Shown: positions 53,950 to 63,967 of the stretch, piece after piece
How the letters are laid out: each line of letters starts with the position of its first letter
Position numbering within the stretch: the stretch's first letter is position 1
NCBI GenBank assembly: GCA_002729495.1
Contig: PBYE01000032.1
Span: 96,134-160,133 of the forward strand
Direction: 5' to 3'
DNA: 64,000 nucleotides
Source: Chromatiales bacterium
Lineage (GTDB): Bacteria; Pseudomonadota; Gammaproteobacteria; Steroidobacterales; GCA-2729495
The notes under the pieces: model-generated
The model's database searches: none
What the model saw: only the letters and a program-made list of their open reading frames with translations
Told to the model about the DNA's origin: nothing
Translations under genes and position numbers: made by a program

Positions 53950-54364
53950 CAAGTTCCTGTTCAGCGCTGAACTCACCGACGTAGAGCGGGATAACATCCG
54001 CGAGGCGCTCGAACAACACAGCGCGCCGCGTGCGCCGGGCCTAAATGCCCGGCCTGTAGAAATTGCACTGCGTGACAACTCCGGTCACCTTGTAGGCGGC
54101 TTGCTGGGATCGACAGCGTGGGACTGGCTGCTAATCGATTTACTTTGGCTGGACGACGCCTGTCGGGGGCAAGGTCTCGGCGCTGGTCTGCTGGCGCAGG
54201 CAGAGTACCAGGCCAGGGACCTTGGCTGCACACATGCACGGGCAGAAACCTTTGACTTCCAGGCGCTACCTTTTTACCAACAGCATGGTTATGAAGTATA
54301 TGCGCAGCTGGAAGATTTCCCGAAGGGGCACACTGAATACCAGCTTAGAAAAAAACTGACCTGA
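53939..54364 (+). CDS. GNAT family N-acetyltransferase
   Basis: A 141-residue acetyltransferase. Features are ALRDNSGHLVGGLLGSTAWDWLLIDLLWLDDACRGQGLG (the R/QGxGxG acetyl-CoA loop is CRGQGLGAGLL), then LGCTHARAETFDFQALPFYQQHGYEVY, the usual C-terminal strand. Substrate unknown. I take the ATG at 53939, inside the previous gene's end; the frame is open from 53879 but the family begins here. It converges on ntrC. Confidence 0.85.
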   Translation: MPADKFLFSAELTDVERDNIREALEQHSAPRAPGLNARPVEIALRDNSGHLVGGLLGSTAWDWLLIDLLWLDDACRGQGLGAGLLAQAEYQARDLGCTHARAETFDFQALPFYQQHGYEVYAQLEDFPKGHTEYQLRKKLT

Positions 54365-54371
54365 AGACTAC

Positions 54372-55787
54372 TTAGGGCTCTATCCCCAGTTCCTTAATCT
54401 TGCGAGTCAGTGTGTTGCGCCCCCAGCCCAGCAGTTTTGCCGCCTCCTGTTTGCGGCCCCTGGCTTTTCGCAGGGCTGCATTAATAAGTGCTTTCTCGAA
54501 TTCAGGCTGCGCTGTTTCAAGTAACGGCACCGTGGAATTACGCTCCAGTTGATTCGCTGCCCACTGTGTCAGCGCACCGGTCCAGTCACCGCCGGTCACC
54601 GCCCGGGTGCCGCCGAATTCTTCCGGAATATCGTCAACCCGAATTTCATTACCCGGCGCAGTAACCATCATTCGCCTCGTTGCATTCGCGAGTTGCCGCA
54701 CGTTGCCCCGCCAGTCAAAACCCTGCAATCGTGCCAGTGCTTCCGGTACAAGCGTTTTTGCCTGAATTCCCAGTTCGTCGCTGGACTTCGAGAGATAATG
54801 ATTAAGCAACAACGGAATATCTTCACGTCGCTCACGCAGGGGCGGCGTATTGATACGCATGACATTCAAACGGTGGTAGAGGTCTTCGCGGAAACTGCCG
54901 CCAGCAACCGCCTGATTCAGATCCTGGTTGGTTGCGGCAATAATCCGTACATCGACATGTATTGCCTGCTGGCCGCCAACACGAAAAAACTCACCTTCCG
55001 CCAGTACACGCAACAGGCGGGTTTGCAGATCAACCGACATGTCGCCAATTTCGTCAAGAAATAACGTGCCGCCATTGGCCTGCTCAAAGCGGCCAATGTG
55101 CCGCTGGTCTGCACCGGTAAAAGCCCCTCGTTCGTGGCCGAATAATTCCGATTCCAGCAGTTCAGAAGCGATGGCGGTCGTATTTAGCGCGACGAACGGA
55201 GCGGTTGCTCGTGGGCTGTTTTCATGTAACGCGCGCGCGACCAGTTCCTTACCTGTACCGGATTCGCCGGTAATGAGGACAGTCATGCTCGCCCGGGACA
55301 GGCGCCCTATCGTACGAAAAACTTCCTGCATCGCGGGCGCCTGGCCGACCATACCCGACATTGCTACCGGAAGCTTTAAATCTGTTGCTTTTCCCTCTTC
55401 ACCAACCTGCGCGGCGCGGCGTACCAGCGAGATGGCTTCATCAATGTCGAAGGGTTTCGGTAAGTATTCAAATGCTCCGGACTGGTATGCCGCGACCGCA
55501 TTGTCGAGATCGGAGTGTGCCGTAATCACAATGACCGGCATACCGGCATTCAACTCATCGAGCTTACGGGCGAACTCCAGTCCATCCATGCCGGGCATGC
55601 GAATATCCGTTATCAACACATCCGGTTTAGCGGTGCCAAGCGATTCCAGCGCTTCTGACGGTGCAGCAAATCCACGCACCTGCATATCGGCCTTCTGCAG
55701 CGCTTTTTCGAGCACCCAACGTACCGAGTCATCATCGTCGACCACCCAGACATTTATATTGGTATCTGTATTCATCTCCTCCTGCAT
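54372..55787 (-). CDS. glnG: nitrogen regulation response regulator NtrC
   Basis: A 471-residue activator of sigma-54 promoters. Receiver domain with phospho-acceptor D61 in LITDIRMPGMDG. The AAA+ domain has Walker A VLITGESGTGKELVARAL, the sigma-54 contact loop ERGAFTGAD, Walker B GGTLFLDEIGDM and the R-finger region. The C-terminal Fis-like helix-turn-helix is AAKLLGWGRNTLTRKIKELGI. Starts directly at the ntrB stop (55788), so they are co-translated. Its DNA target is likely the site upstream of glnA. Confidence 0.95.
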   Translation of the reverse strand: MQEEMNTDTNINVWVVDDDDSVRWVLEKALQKADMQVRGFAAPSEALESLGTAKPDVLITDIRMPGMDGLEFARKLDELNAGMPVIVITAHSDLDNAVAAYQSGAFEYLPKPFDIDEAISLVRRAAQVGEEGKATDLKLPVAMSGMVGQAPAMQEVFRTIGRLSRASMTVLITGESGTGKELVARALHENSPRATAPFVALNTTAIASELLESELFGHERGAFTGADQRHIGRFEQANGGTLFLDEIGDMSVDLQTRLLRVLAEGEFFRVGGQQAIHVDVRIIAATNQDLNQAVAGGSFREDLYHRLNVMRINTPPLRERREDIPLLLNHYLSKSSDELGIQAKTLVPEALARLQGFDWRGNVRQLANATRRMMVTAPGNEIRVDDIPEEFGGTRAVTGGDWTGALTQWAANQLERNSTVPLLETAQPEFEKALINAALRKARGRKQEAAKLLGWGRNTLTRKIKELGIEP

Positions 55788-56849
55788 TCAGCTGTCCTCG
55801 CCTTCGACCGGTAGATGCACCGTGAATACGGTTCGCCCGGGTACAGAGTCGTATTCGATAAGCCCGTTGTGTCTGTTAACCAGGTCCTGGGCCAGTGGCA
55901 AGCCGAGACCGGTGCCGCCATCGCGGCCGGTCACGAGAGGATAAAAAAGTGTGTTCACGATGTCGGGCGGTACGCCCGGGCCATCATCTTCAATTTCTAC
56001 AGCGGCAACCAGTTTGTAAATTTGTCTATTCAATAACTGGTTCGTCAGTATGCGAGTACGCAAAATAATCCTGCCCTTGCCGTTAAGCGCTTGGGCAGCA
56101 TTGCGCACCAGGTTAAGTAATGCCTGGGTGATCTGATGCCGGTCCACGTGCAGTTCCGGCAGGCTAGGGTCGTAGTCGCGGGTAATTTCGAGTTGATCCG
56201 ACTCGCTGCCAACTATCGTAGCAACATACTCCAGCGGCTCATGCACATTAAGCGGCTCTGTCTGCGGCTTCTGGCCCGGCCCCAGCAACCCGTCCATCAG
56301 GCTCGCAAGTCTGTCTGCTTCACTGATGATCACCCCGGTAAACTCTTTCAAATCCGGATCCGATAACTCGCGTTCGAGCAGCTGTGCGGCACCGCGCAAA
56401 CCACCGAGAGGGTTGCGTATTTCGTGAGCGAGCTGCTGCAACATCCGGCGGCTGACGCCATGCTGATTAACCAGCGCTTCTTCACGATCGAGCTGATGCC
56501 GTTGCGTCGTATCAAATAGCTCAACAATTAGCGCGCCGGCCGCCGCGGTCGCAGCAGGGCTAACACGTACCGCAAGGTCGAGTTTGCTGCCATCGCGCTG
56601 CGTAGCGGGTATGTGAATATTCCCACCAAAACTCCGGCCTCTTTCCTGCGCCCTTTCACACAATTCCGTCAGCTGCTCAAAGCCGGGAACCAGTTCAAAT
56701 AAAGATTTACCGGCCGCACGACGCACGCTTTGCCCGGTAATATCCTCGGCAGCGGCATTTAAGAAAATGATGTCAAATTCATGTCCGACAAGCAGTACCG
56801 CGGTACTGAGATTATTCAGTAGCGTGTTGTCAGACGATTGCGTTGACAA
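55788..56849 (-). CDS. glnL: nitrogen regulation sensor kinase NtrB
   Basis: A cytoplasmic histidine kinase of about 353 residues. PAS-like region with LVGHEFDIIFLNAAAEDITGQS; the phospho-acceptor histidine is in LQQLAHEIRNPLGGLRGAAQLL; the ATPase has NLVRNAAQALNG (N box), VEIEDDGPGVPPDI (G1) and GTGLGLPLAQDLV (G2). It phosphorylates NtrC under nitrogen shortage. The start is uncertain: no ATG or GTG exists in the plausible zone. I use TTG at 56849, which puts the length near the E. coli enzyme's 349. The open frame continues to 57236, but this would overlap the DUF4124 gene by 352 bases. Confidence 0.85.
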   Translation of the reverse strand: MSTQSSDNTLLNNLSTAVLLVGHEFDIIFLNAAAEDITGQSVRRAAGKSLFELVPGFEQLTELCERAQERGRSFGGNIHIPATQRDGSKLDLAVRVSPAATAAAGALIVELFDTTQRHQLDREEALVNQHGVSRRMLQQLAHEIRNPLGGLRGAAQLLERELSDPDLKEFTGVIISEADRLASLMDGLLGPGQKPQTEPLNVHEPLEYVATIVGSESDQLEITRDYDPSLPELHVDRHQITQALLNLVRNAAQALNGKGRIILRTRILTNQLLNRQIYKLVAAVEIEDDGPGVPPDIVNTLFYPLVTGRDGGTGLGLPLAQDLVNRHNGLIEYDSVPGRTVFTVHLPVEGEDS

Positions 56850-56884
56850 TTGCGTTGTTGCTTGCGTGACCGACCGTGTAGTCG

Positions 56885-57520
56885 CTACCGGACAGACTTG
56901 CGTCGTGACACTGGCACCTGGGAACGCGGGATCGGTCCCGTCGGATCCACTAGGGGCAACACCGGCGCCGGTTTCGTTGCCAGGTTGTCCTCGCTCATAG
57001 TCTGCTGCATGAAGAATGTCACGGTCGGTGTTTCCATCAGCAACCGGTTGCTCACGTCGCGAACCTGTGCGTATACCTTGTGCTCTCCCCGGTACACTTC
57101 CTTCAGCAACATGCTCGTCTTGTCGCCCTGGATTATTCCGTGTGGCTGGCCGTCCAGGTACGCATGTATCTGATGCCCCGACTTGAGGTCCGGTTGCAGG
57201 CTTAGTGAAACGTTGAGATTGCCCCCGGTGTTCCAAAAGGTTTCCTCCGACTTCGGACTGCTGACAGCGAATGCCTGGTAGTCCGGATTAGCTGTATCCC
57301 CTGGTGCGTTTCCGGCTGTTGCCGAACTCGCCAGGGCAGGCGCGCTGTAGGTCTGGGCTGGTTCGAGCTCTACTTCCTCGGCGCCTTTCCGTGGAACATC
57401 GGAGTAGTGCGGCAGCCCGCTTTCATCTTCCCACCGGTATATGCCTTCGGCGAGAGCTGGTGTGCCAGCGACAACACCGGCTATACAAAGCAGAAAAACT
57501 CTGGGCAGTCGTATGCACAT
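56885..57520 (-). CDS. DUF4124 domain protein, exported
   Basis: A 211-residue protein between glnA and ntrB. A signal peptide (VFLLCIAGVVAGTPALAEG) is followed by the DUF4124 motif IYRWEDESGLPHYSDVPRKG. The middle contains a beta-sandwich-like part with LNVSLSLQPDLKSGHQIHAYLDGQ and HKVYAQVRDVSNRLLMETPTVTFFM. The C-terminus is Pro-rich. Proteins of this kind are frequent between glnA and ntrB in gammaproteobacteria, but no role is known. It is periplasmic or secreted, which is unusual next to cytosolic nitrogen regulators. Confidence 0.85.
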   Translation of the reverse strand: MCIRLPRVFLLCIAGVVAGTPALAEGIYRWEDESGLPHYSDVPRKGAEEVELEPAQTYSAPALASSATAGNAPGDTANPDYQAFAVSSPKSEETFWNTGGNLNVSLSLQPDLKSGHQIHAYLDGQPHGIIQGDKTSMLLKEVYRGEHKVYAQVRDVSNRLLMETPTVTFFMQQTMSEDNLATKPAPVLPLVDPTGPIPRSQVPVSRRKSVR

Positions 57521-57614
57521 ATTTAAAGCATACTCCTATGGTGCCCTGTTAAACAGTACGGGCATCCGGCTTATGTCTACCCGGATGCCCGATTTGATAT
57601 CGCATATTTTGCCT

Positions 57615-59024
57615 TTACAGGCTGTAGTACATATCCACTTCTGCAGGATGCGTGCTCATGCGCAGACGGGTAACTTCTTCCATCTTCAGATCAATATAGG
57701 CATCAATAAGATCGTTGTTGAAGACGTCACCGGCCAGCAGGAATTCGCGATCCTGATCAAGCGCATCAAGAGCTTCTTCAAAAGAGAAGCAAACCGTTTT
57801 CAGTTCCTTCTCTTCTTCAGGTGGCAGATCGTAAAGATCCTTGTCCAGCGCATCGCCAGGATGAATCTTGTTCTGGATGCCGTCGAGGCCCGCCATCAGC
57901 ATCGACGCAAACGCGAAGTACGGGTTGGCCGTGCTATCCGGGAAACGAATTTCAAGACGCCGGCCTTTCGGACTCGCATCAAACGGGATGCGAATCGAAG
58001 CGGAGCGGTTCCGCGCCGAGTACGCCAGGATAGTGGGTGCTTCGAAGCCGGGAACCAGGCGCTTGTAGCTGTTGGTTGCCGCATTCGTAAACGCGCAAAG
58101 TGCGCGCGCATGCTTGACGATACCGCCGATGTAATACAGGGCCGTATCCGACAGACCGCCGTATCCGTCACCCGCGAACACGTTATCACCGCCCTTGGTA
58201 AGCGACTGGTGCACATGCATGCCGTTGCCGTTATCGCCCACAAGCGGTTTGGGCATAAAAGTTGCGGTCTTGCCGTAGCTGTGCGCGACATTTTGTACGA
58301 CATATTTCAGCGTAAGAACGTCATCAGCTTTCTTGACGAGCGAGTCAAACTTCACGCCGATTTCGCACTGGCCGGCCGTCGCGACCTCGTGATGGTGTAC
58401 CTCGGTCATGAGGCCCATCTCTTCGAGCGCCAGGCACATGGCAGAACGAATATCGTGCAGCGAATCGACTGGCGGTACCGGGAAGTAACCGCCCTTGGGG
58501 CCCGGGCGATGGCCAATATTGCCGTCTTCCATCTGCGCCGGGTTGTTCCAGTGTCCCTCGGCGGAATCGACTCTGTACGAACAGCCGTTGACGTCGTCGT
58601 TATACTTTACGTCATCAAACACAAAGAACTCGTTTTCCGGCCCAAAGTAGGCAGCGTCGGCAATGCCGGTCGTTGCCAGGTATTCTTCCGCGCGCCTCGC
58701 CGTCATGCGCGGGCAGCGGTTGTAAGCCTGCATGGAGGTTGGCTCATAAACATCGCAGCGGAGGTTTACGGTGCTGTCTTCGGTGAACACGTCAAGAATG
58801 GCCGTCTCCGGGTCAGGCATAAGCACCATGTCGGACTCATTGATACCCCTCCAGCCCGCGACCGAGGAACCGTCGAACATCTTGCCGTCTTCGAAGAAGC
58901 CTTCGTCGATTTCACGAGCAGGCACAGTCACATGCTGTTCCTTACCCTTGGTATCAGAAAAGCGCAGGTCTATAAATTTGACCTCCTGGTCTTTCAGCAG
59001 GCTGAGTACGTCAGCGGGTGTCAT
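57615..59024 (-). CDS. glnA: glutamine synthetase, type I
   Basis: A 469-residue dodecameric enzyme that joins ammonia and glutamate, using ATP. N-terminal [24 protein letters not shown]; metal and active-site segments [44 protein letters not shown], and [10 protein letters not shown]. The adenylylation tyrosine is in [14 protein letters not shown], so it is likely controlled by adenylylation. I start at the ATG at 59024, with GGAGAAAATGTG before it; an in-frame start at 59114 is not supported. Transcription is likely by sigma-54 and NtrC (see the two sites upstream). Confidence 0.97.
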   Translation of the reverse strand: MTPADVLSLLKDQEVKFIDLRFSDTKGKEQHVTVPAREIDEGFFEDGKMFDGSSVAGWRGINESDMVLMPDPETAILDVFTEDSTVNLRCDVYEPTSMQAYNRCPRMTARRAEEYLATTGIADAAYFGPENEFFVFDDVKYNDDVNGCSYRVDSAEGHWNNPAQMEDGNIGHRPGPKGGYFPVPPVDSLHDIRSAMCLALEEMGLMTEVHHHEVATAGQCEIGVKFDSLVKKADDVLTLKYVVQNVAHSYGKTATFMPKPLVGDNGNGMHVHQSLTKGGDNVFAGDGYGGLSDTALYYIGGIVKHARALCAFTNAATNSYKRLVPGFEAPTILAYSARNRSASIRIPFDASPKGRRLEIRFPDSTANPYFAFASMLMAGLDGIQNKIHPGDALDKDLYDLPPEEEKELKTVCFSFEEALDALDQDREFLLAGDVFNNDLIDAYIDLKMEEVTRLRMSTHPAEVDMYYSL

Positions 59025-59228
59025 CACATTTTCTCCAGCGATTGCTCCATCAAAATTCAAAGCCGGCTGCCGCGGAGCGTGGAGCGGCGACCGAGCCAAT
59101 CCGTGCCAGCTCAAGCCGGCGTTTCATGTCCATGAGGAAGGCGATCAGGCCTGGGGCCTGCTTGCTTGGCCGCCGGCCCTCTCCATTAATGGCGGCGCTT
59201 GCACCCCTCTGCACGGAACAAGGTGTAT

Positions 59229-59244
59229 TGCATGATTCGTGCCA
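59229..59244 (-). promoter_or_regulatory. sigma-54 promoter of glnA
   Basis: On the minus strand the bases read TGGCACGAATCATGCA. The sigma-54 consensus is TGGCACG-N4-TTGCA; only one base differs (ATGC for TTGC), and the spacing of the GG and GC is exact. It faces glnA and would start transcription near 59218, about 195 bases before the ATG. Confidence 0.85.
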
Positions 59245-59337
59245 ACGTGGGGTGCATTCTAAGTTATTGTTTTGTAACCGATCTTTTTGTTGAGAACCGG
59301 TCGGTGCGTACTATTCTAGAGCATTCACGGCAGATTG

Positions 59338-59354
59338 TGCACCTCGGCAGTGCA
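59338..59354 (-). promoter_or_regulatory. NtrC binding site upstream of glnA
   Basis: TGCACCTCGGCAGTGCA, a dyad that fits the NtrC consensus TGCACC-N5-GGTGCA with one difference. It lies some 120-135 bases upstream of the predicted start point, a typical enhancer distance. Since ntrC itself is in the window, this suggests autocontrol of the glnA-ntrB-ntrC unit. Confidence 0.75.
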
Positions 59355-59602
59355 TTTTTTGCCGAATACGGCCGCTGCTCGGCCCGGAATATGCCGGGAT
59401 GCTTCAATATTATTAAGGATTCCGGCGGGATTGAGTTTTACCATTTTTCAGGACAGGCTGTAACTTAAGGTGCCGGAAACCGGTGGTTTCCGGTCTAAGT
59501 TCCGGGGAGATATTTGCGCTCTCGCGCATCCTGCGCAGCACAGCCTATACTTATGAGGCCCGAAAGCTACTCGTCACTTAATTTATACTTGCGCGCGCGT
59601 CA

Positions 59603-60541
59603 ATGCCTACTTTTACAGGGACCACGGCTGCCGTGACTTTTCAAAACCTCATTCTCGCCTTGCAGCATTACTGGGCTGAACAGGGCTGTGTTGTGCTTCA
59701 GCCCTACGACGCTGCAATGGGCGCGGGTACCTTTCATCCCGCAACGTTTCTGCGTGCCATCGGGCCGGAGCCCTGGAACGCTGCCTACGTACAACCCAGC
59801 CGTCGCCCGACAGACGGTCGTTATGGCGACAACCCGTTTCGTTTACAGCATTACTACCAGTTCCAGGTGGTACTGAAACCCTCGCCGGACAATATTCAGG
59901 ATATCTACCTCGGCTCCCTGCGCTCATTAGGAATAGACACCAAGGTGCATGACATTCGCTTTGTCGAAGACAACTGGGAATCGCCCACGCTGGGCGCCTG
60001 GGGGCTCGGCTGGGAAGTCTGGCTGAACGGCATGGAAGTAACACAGTTCACCTATTTTCAGCAGGTAGGCGGTTTGGATTGCCGTCCGGTAAGCGGCGAG
60101 ATCACCTATGGCCTGGAGCGCATTGCGATGTACCTCCAGAATGTCGAAAGTGTCTTCGACCTCACCTGGTCGGACGGCCCGCTTGGTACCGTCAGCTACG
60201 GCGATATGTTTCACCAGAATGAGGTGGAAATGTCCCGTTACAACTTTGAAGAAGCTGACACGGATATGTTGTTCGCCCGCTTCGATGAAGCTGAACGACA
60301 ATGCGGTGCACTGGTCGGGAAAAATCTGCCATTGGCCGCTTATGATTTCGTGCTTGATGCATCACATACTTTTAACCTGCTGGATGCGCGCCACGCGATC
60401 TCCGTCTCTGAACGACAGCGATTTATTTTGCGCGTACGCACTCTTGCTCGCGCTGTAGCCAAAAGCTACTTCGCTGGCCGCGAGGCCCTGGGTTTCCCGA
60501 TGCTTAACAATACAGGCGATGTAGAAGAGAAAGCATCATGA
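59603..60541 (+). CDS. glyQ: glycyl-tRNA synthetase alpha subunit
   Basis: A 312-residue subunit of the heterotetrameric (alpha2beta2) class II glycyl-tRNA synthetase; it carries the catalytic site. [53 protein letters not shown] (split motif 2 region) and [21 protein letters not shown] with [15 protein letters not shown] are all in place. It overlaps the glyS start by four bases (ATGA). Confidence 0.97.
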   Translation: MPTFTGTTAAVTFQNLILALQHYWAEQGCVVLQPYDAAMGAGTFHPATFLRAIGPEPWNAAYVQPSRRPTDGRYGDNPFRLQHYYQFQVVLKPSPDNIQDIYLGSLRSLGIDTKVHDIRFVEDNWESPTLGAWGLGWEVWLNGMEVTQFTYFQQVGGLDCRPVSGEITYGLERIAMYLQNVESVFDLTWSDGPLGTVSYGDMFHQNEVEMSRYNFEEADTDMLFARFDEAERQCGALVGKNLPLAAYDFVLDASHTFNLLDARHAISVSERQRFILRVRTLARAVAKSYFAGREALGFPMLNNTGDVEEKAS

Positions 60542-62643
60542 GTAAAGCTGCGGCCGCTGACTTCCTGGTCGAGCTGGGTACCGAAGAACTGCCGCCAAAG
60601 TCGCTTGTTCGGCTGCGTGACTCGTTTGTCGCCGGCATAGAGTCGGGCCTCGACGCTGCGCACCTTGGTCATTCCAAATTGACGGCCTATGCGACTCCAC
60701 GACGGCTGGCCGTTCTGGTGAAAGCACTGGAAACCGAACAACCTGTGCAGGAGATCGAAAACCGTGGGCCACCCGTGAATCTTGCATACGATGACGACGG
60801 CAAACCGACCCGGGCTGCGGAAGCATTTGCAAACAAGAATGGTGTTAGCGTCGATCAGCTCGACACCCTGAAAACCGACAAGGGCGAGTGGCTTTATTAC
60901 AAGGGCCAATCAGCAGGCGCCGCTGCCGCGGATCTGCTGCCTGAAATTGTCGGTATCGCGCTGGCCGGCCTGCCTGTACCAAAACGCATGCGTTGGGGCT
61001 CCAAAGATGTGGAATTCGTGCGCCCCGCGCACTGGCTCCTGATGTTGCTCGGGAAGAAAGTGGTACCTGCAACTATTCTGGGGCTCGAGGCCGGCGGCGA
61101 AAGCTTTGGTCATCGCTTCCACGCGCCCGAATCAATACGGATTGGCGCGCCTTCCGATTACGTCGACGCCCTGCGCCAGCGCGGCCACGTCATTGTTGAT
61201 TTTGACGAGCGCCGCGCCACCATAGAAGAAGCTGCGGTGAAAGCCGCCAAAAAGGCCGGCGGTGTTGCCATGCTGGAGCCGGCCGTACTCGACGAGGTAA
61301 CAGCGCTGGTTGAATGGCCTGTTCCTGTCGCCGGCCGCTTCGACGAAAGTTTTCTGCGCCTGCCGCCTGAAGTGCTGATTTCTACCCTGCAGGATCACCA
61401 GCGCTATTTCCCGGTGCAGAAGAACGAGCAGCTTCTGCCGGCGTTTATCGCGATAAGCAACCTTGAGAGCACCGATCCGGACCAGGTCAGGCGCGGTAAT
61501 GAACGTGTGGTTTTACCCCGGCTCGCAGACGCAGCTTTCTTTTGGGATCAGGACACGGCGCACACGCTGGCGAGTCGCCAGGACGACCTCAAGACCGTGG
61601 TTTACCAGCAGGGACTCGGCAGCTTGCATGACAAGTCACTACGCACCGCGGAACTTGCGCAAATAACAGCACCACTGACAGGCGCGAACGGCGATGATGT
61701 GGCCCGAGCTGCCCTGCTTTCGCGTACCGATCTTCTGACCTATATGGTCGGCGAGTTCCCGGAATTGCAGGGACGCATGGGCTATTACTACGCAAATCAC
61801 GACGGCGAACCCGAAAACGTTGCTGTTGCGCTCGAAGAGCAATACCTGCCACGCCAGGCCGGAGACAGGCTGCCTGCCAATCCTGCCGGTATCGCGCTCG
61901 CGATTGCCGACCGCCTCGACACGCTTGCCGGTATCTTCAGCCTCGGCAAACGACCCAGCGGTAACAAGGATCCGTTCGGTTTGCGGCGCCAGGCGCTGGG
62001 GCTCGTGCGGATACTCATAGAAGGCGGTTTTGATGCGGATTTACCGGCGCTGATTAATCAGGCGATAGTCATGCAGCCTGCTAATGATGCAGCACCCGAT
62101 ACGGCTGCCGAACTCCTGAGTTTTGTTATGGAGCGGCTGCGGGCCTGGTACATTGACGGCCAGGCGCCAGGCTTTGCCCCCGGGGAAGTAACAGTTGAAA
62201 TGTTTGAGTCGGTGTTGGCACGTGCGCCGGCATCGCCCCTGGATTTCCACCAGCGGTTACAGGCGGTTCAACAGTTTATGAACATGGATTCGGCTATCAG
62301 CCTTGCAGCGGCCAACAAGCGCATAGCAAATATTCTCAAGCAGGCGGAGTCAGTAGGCTCCACAACAGTGGATATAAAGCTCTTCGATGCAAAAGAGGAA
62401 CGGTTGTTACACGACGCGGTGGCGGCAGTCATACCAGGACACAAAACTGATTTGGCGGCACGCAATTATGAAAGCGCGTTACTCCGGCTGGCGGAATTGC
62501 GCGATCCTGTTGATGGTTATTTCGACCAGGTCATGGTGATGACCGAGGACAGCAAACTACGTTCCAATCGCCTGGCTCAACTGGGACAGCTGCGTAAATT
62601 GTTTCTCGACGTCGCCGACATTTCCCGCATCCCCACTCCCTGA
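60538..62643 (+). CDS. glyS: glycyl-tRNA synthetase beta subunit
   Basis: A 701-residue subunit that binds tRNA-Gly. The start [21 protein letters not shown] is the family hallmark, and the N-terminal PheT-like part includes [17 protein letters not shown]-like [35 protein letters not shown] and [19 protein letters not shown]. The HD-like domain carries [10 protein letters not shown]; the C-terminus has [16 protein letters not shown]-like [21 protein letters not shown]. Coupled to glyQ by overlap. Confidence 0.97.
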   Translation: MSKAAAADFLVELGTEELPPKSLVRLRDSFVAGIESGLDAAHLGHSKLTAYATPRRLAVLVKALETEQPVQEIENRGPPVNLAYDDDGKPTRAAEAFANKNGVSVDQLDTLKTDKGEWLYYKGQSAGAAAADLLPEIVGIALAGLPVPKRMRWGSKDVEFVRPAHWLLMLLGKKVVPATILGLEAGGESFGHRFHAPESIRIGAPSDYVDALRQRGHVIVDFDERRATIEEAAVKAAKKAGGVAMLEPAVLDEVTALVEWPVPVAGRFDESFLRLPPEVLISTLQDHQRYFPVQKNEQLLPAFIAISNLESTDPDQVRRGNERVVLPRLADAAFFWDQDTAHTLASRQDDLKTVVYQQGLGSLHDKSLRTAELAQITAPLTGANGDDVARAALLSRTDLLTYMVGEFPELQGRMGYYYANHDGEPENVAVALEEQYLPRQAGDRLPANPAGIALAIADRLDTLAGIFSLGKRPSGNKDPFGLRRQALGLVRILIEGGFDADLPALINQAIVMQPANDAAPDTAAELLSFVMERLRAWYIDGQAPGFAPGEVTVEMFESVLARAPASPLDFHQRLQAVQQFMNMDSAISLAAANKRIANILKQAESVGSTTVDIKLFDAKEERLLHDAVAAVIPGHKTDLAARNYESALLRLAELRDPVDGYFDQVMVMTEDSKLRSNRLAQLGQLRKLFLDVADISRIPTP

Positions 62644-62657
62644 TCCCGGACCTCTCC

Positions 62658-63221
62658 ATGACGCTAAGCCAGCCCCAGGCCGTCTTGCTCGACCGTGATG
62701 GCGTAATTAACCGGGATTCGCCGGACTTTATTAAGACGCCCGACGAATGGGTTGCGCTGCCAGGAAGCCTGGAGGCCATTGCCAGGTTAACAAAAGCGGG
62801 CTTTCTGATAGGTATTGCCACCAACCAGTCCGGCGTGGGCCGTGGACTTTTCAGCATCGATACCCTGTGGGATATTCACCAGAAAATGCTTGCAGAAATT
62901 TATGCTGCCGGCGGTTTTGTTACCCGAATATTTTTCTGCCTGCATACGCCTGAAGACAACTGCGACTGCCGCAAACCTAAACCCGGATTGCTTTACCAGG
63001 CAGCCGAGCTGTTTGCATGCGGTTTTGACAACATGACGGTAATTGGCGACTCCGAGCGTGACCTGGAGGCAGCAATAGCGATTGGCGCACGCCCGGTACT
63101 TGTTCGCACGGGGAATGGCCGTGCAACAGAGCATTTGCCTGCCGCTAAAGATATTGGCATTTACGATGATCTTGGAGCTGCCGTGGATGCGCTGGTAGCA
63201 GAACGGGAAGACAATACATGA
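62658..63221 (+). CDS. gmhB: D-glycero-beta-D-manno-heptose 1,7-bisphosphate 7-phosphatase
   Basis: A 187-residue HAD-family phosphatase for ADP-heptose synthesis, so for the LPS core. The DxD nucleophile motif is LLDRDGVINRDSPDFI. Further motifs are IATNQSGVGRG with the conserved T/S, the zinc-loop cysteines in CLHTPEDNCDCRKPKPG, and VIGDSERDLEAA. Starts 14 bases after glyS; its end overlaps plsC by four bases (ATGA). The glyQS-gmhB-plsC order is common among gammaproteobacteria. Confidence 0.94.
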   Translation: MTLSQPQAVLLDRDGVINRDSPDFIKTPDEWVALPGSLEAIARLTKAGFLIGIATNQSGVGRGLFSIDTLWDIHQKMLAEIYAAGGFVTRIFFCLHTPEDNCDCRKPKPGLLYQAAELFACGFDNMTVIGDSERDLEAAIAIGARPVLVRTGNGRATEHLPAAKDIGIYDDLGAAVDALVAEREDNT

Positions 63222-63967
63222 CTTCCATAACAGCATTTACGCGCATATTGCGTTTCATCGCGTTCAACGTGCTGTCATGGATAGCGGTGATCCCCTTTGC
63301 TCTCCTGGTGATTGCAGCCTGGCCCTTCGGTCATCGCTATTCCTATGTCTTTGCGCGCGCGTGGGCGCTATTGGTCCTGTGGATGGCCCGATATATCTGC
63401 GGACTGAGATACCGGGTTAGCGGGTCGGAAAATATACCCGCGGAAGGTTGTGTATTTTTCATCAAGCACTCCTCTGCCTTCGAGACATTCGGAGCGCTGG
63501 CCCTGTTCCCGCGCAATTGCTGGGTGTTGAAAAAGGAATTGTTATGGGTGCCGTTCTTCGGATGGGGCCTTATACCCCTTGATTCCATACCTATTGACCG
63601 GGCCAGGGGGAGTGAAGCGGTGAACCAGGTTATTACGCTGGGAAAAGAACGGCTTCAGCGTGGTATTAATGTTGTCATCTTTCCGGAAGGAACGCGCATG
63701 CCGGCGGGCAAAACAAAACGCTACGGCATAAGCGGTGTCCTGCTGGCCCAGGAAAGCAATGTCTTGATTGTACCGGTTGCGCATAATGCCGGTTACTTTT
63801 GGCCAAGGCGAAAGCTGGCAATTACGCCGGGCGAAATTACCGTAACGATAGGCCCGCCAGTTGATCCGACAGGGCGCGAGCCTCGCGAAGTTAATCGTGA
63901 AATCCAGGACTGGGTGGAGACGACGGTGGCCGATATTGTATCCCGGGAAACCCAGCTGCCGATTTAG
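63218..63967 (+). CDS. plsC: 1-acyl-sn-glycerol-3-phosphate acyltransferase
   Basis: A 249-residue membrane-associated acyltransferase making phosphatidic acid. It has an N-terminal hydrophobic stretch (FIAFNVLSWIAVIPFALLVIA). Motif I is IKHSSAFETF: histidine followed by glutamate at the position where most PlsC have HX4D, a variant I associate with the gmhB-linked group. Motif III is FPEGTR, and VPVAHNAG is motif IV. The remaining 33 bases to the window edge show no feature. Confidence 0.9.
   Translation: MTSITAFTRILRFIAFNVLSWIAVIPFALLVIAAWPFGHRYSYVFARAWALLVLWMARYICGLRYRVSGSENIPAEGCVFFIKHSSAFETFGALALFPRNCWVLKKELLWVPFFGWGLIPLDSIPIDRARGSEAVNQVITLGKERLQRGINVVIFPEGTRMPAGKTKRYGISGVLLAQESNVLIVPVAHNAGYFWPRRKLAITPGEITVTIGPPVDPTGREPREVNREIQDWVETTVADIVSRETQLPI

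Larger units (their letters stand above)
59025..59602. other. glnA-glyQ intergenic region (578 bases)
   Basis: This divergent region holds no gene. It contains the sigma-54 promoter (59229-59244) and NtrC site (59338-59354) of glnA. About 195 bases of glnA leader follow the predicted start point. A perfect 9-bp hairpin CCGGAAACC-GGT-GGTTTCCGG is at 59473-59493. It is not followed by a T-run, so it is not an ordinary terminator; its role, if any, may concern glyQ. No glyQ promoter could be assigned with confidence. Confidence 0.5.

Noticed and set aside
54928-55944. 338-codon plus-strand open frame over ntrC/ntrB
   Set aside because: Antisense to intact ntrC with serine/arginine-rich low-complexity composition typical of shadow frames.
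57441-59135. 564-codon plus-strand open frame over glnA and the DUF4124 gene
   Set aside because: It is the antisense shadow of clearly recognisable glnA; composition and start have no support.
59473-59493. Terminator at the 9-bp hairpin before glyQ
   Set aside because: Stem is perfect but is not followed by a T-run in either direction.
63445-63480. PlsC as inactive because motif I has glutamate instead of aspartate
   Set aside because: An HX4E form next to gmhB is, as far as I know, normal for this subgroup, and FPEGTR is intact.
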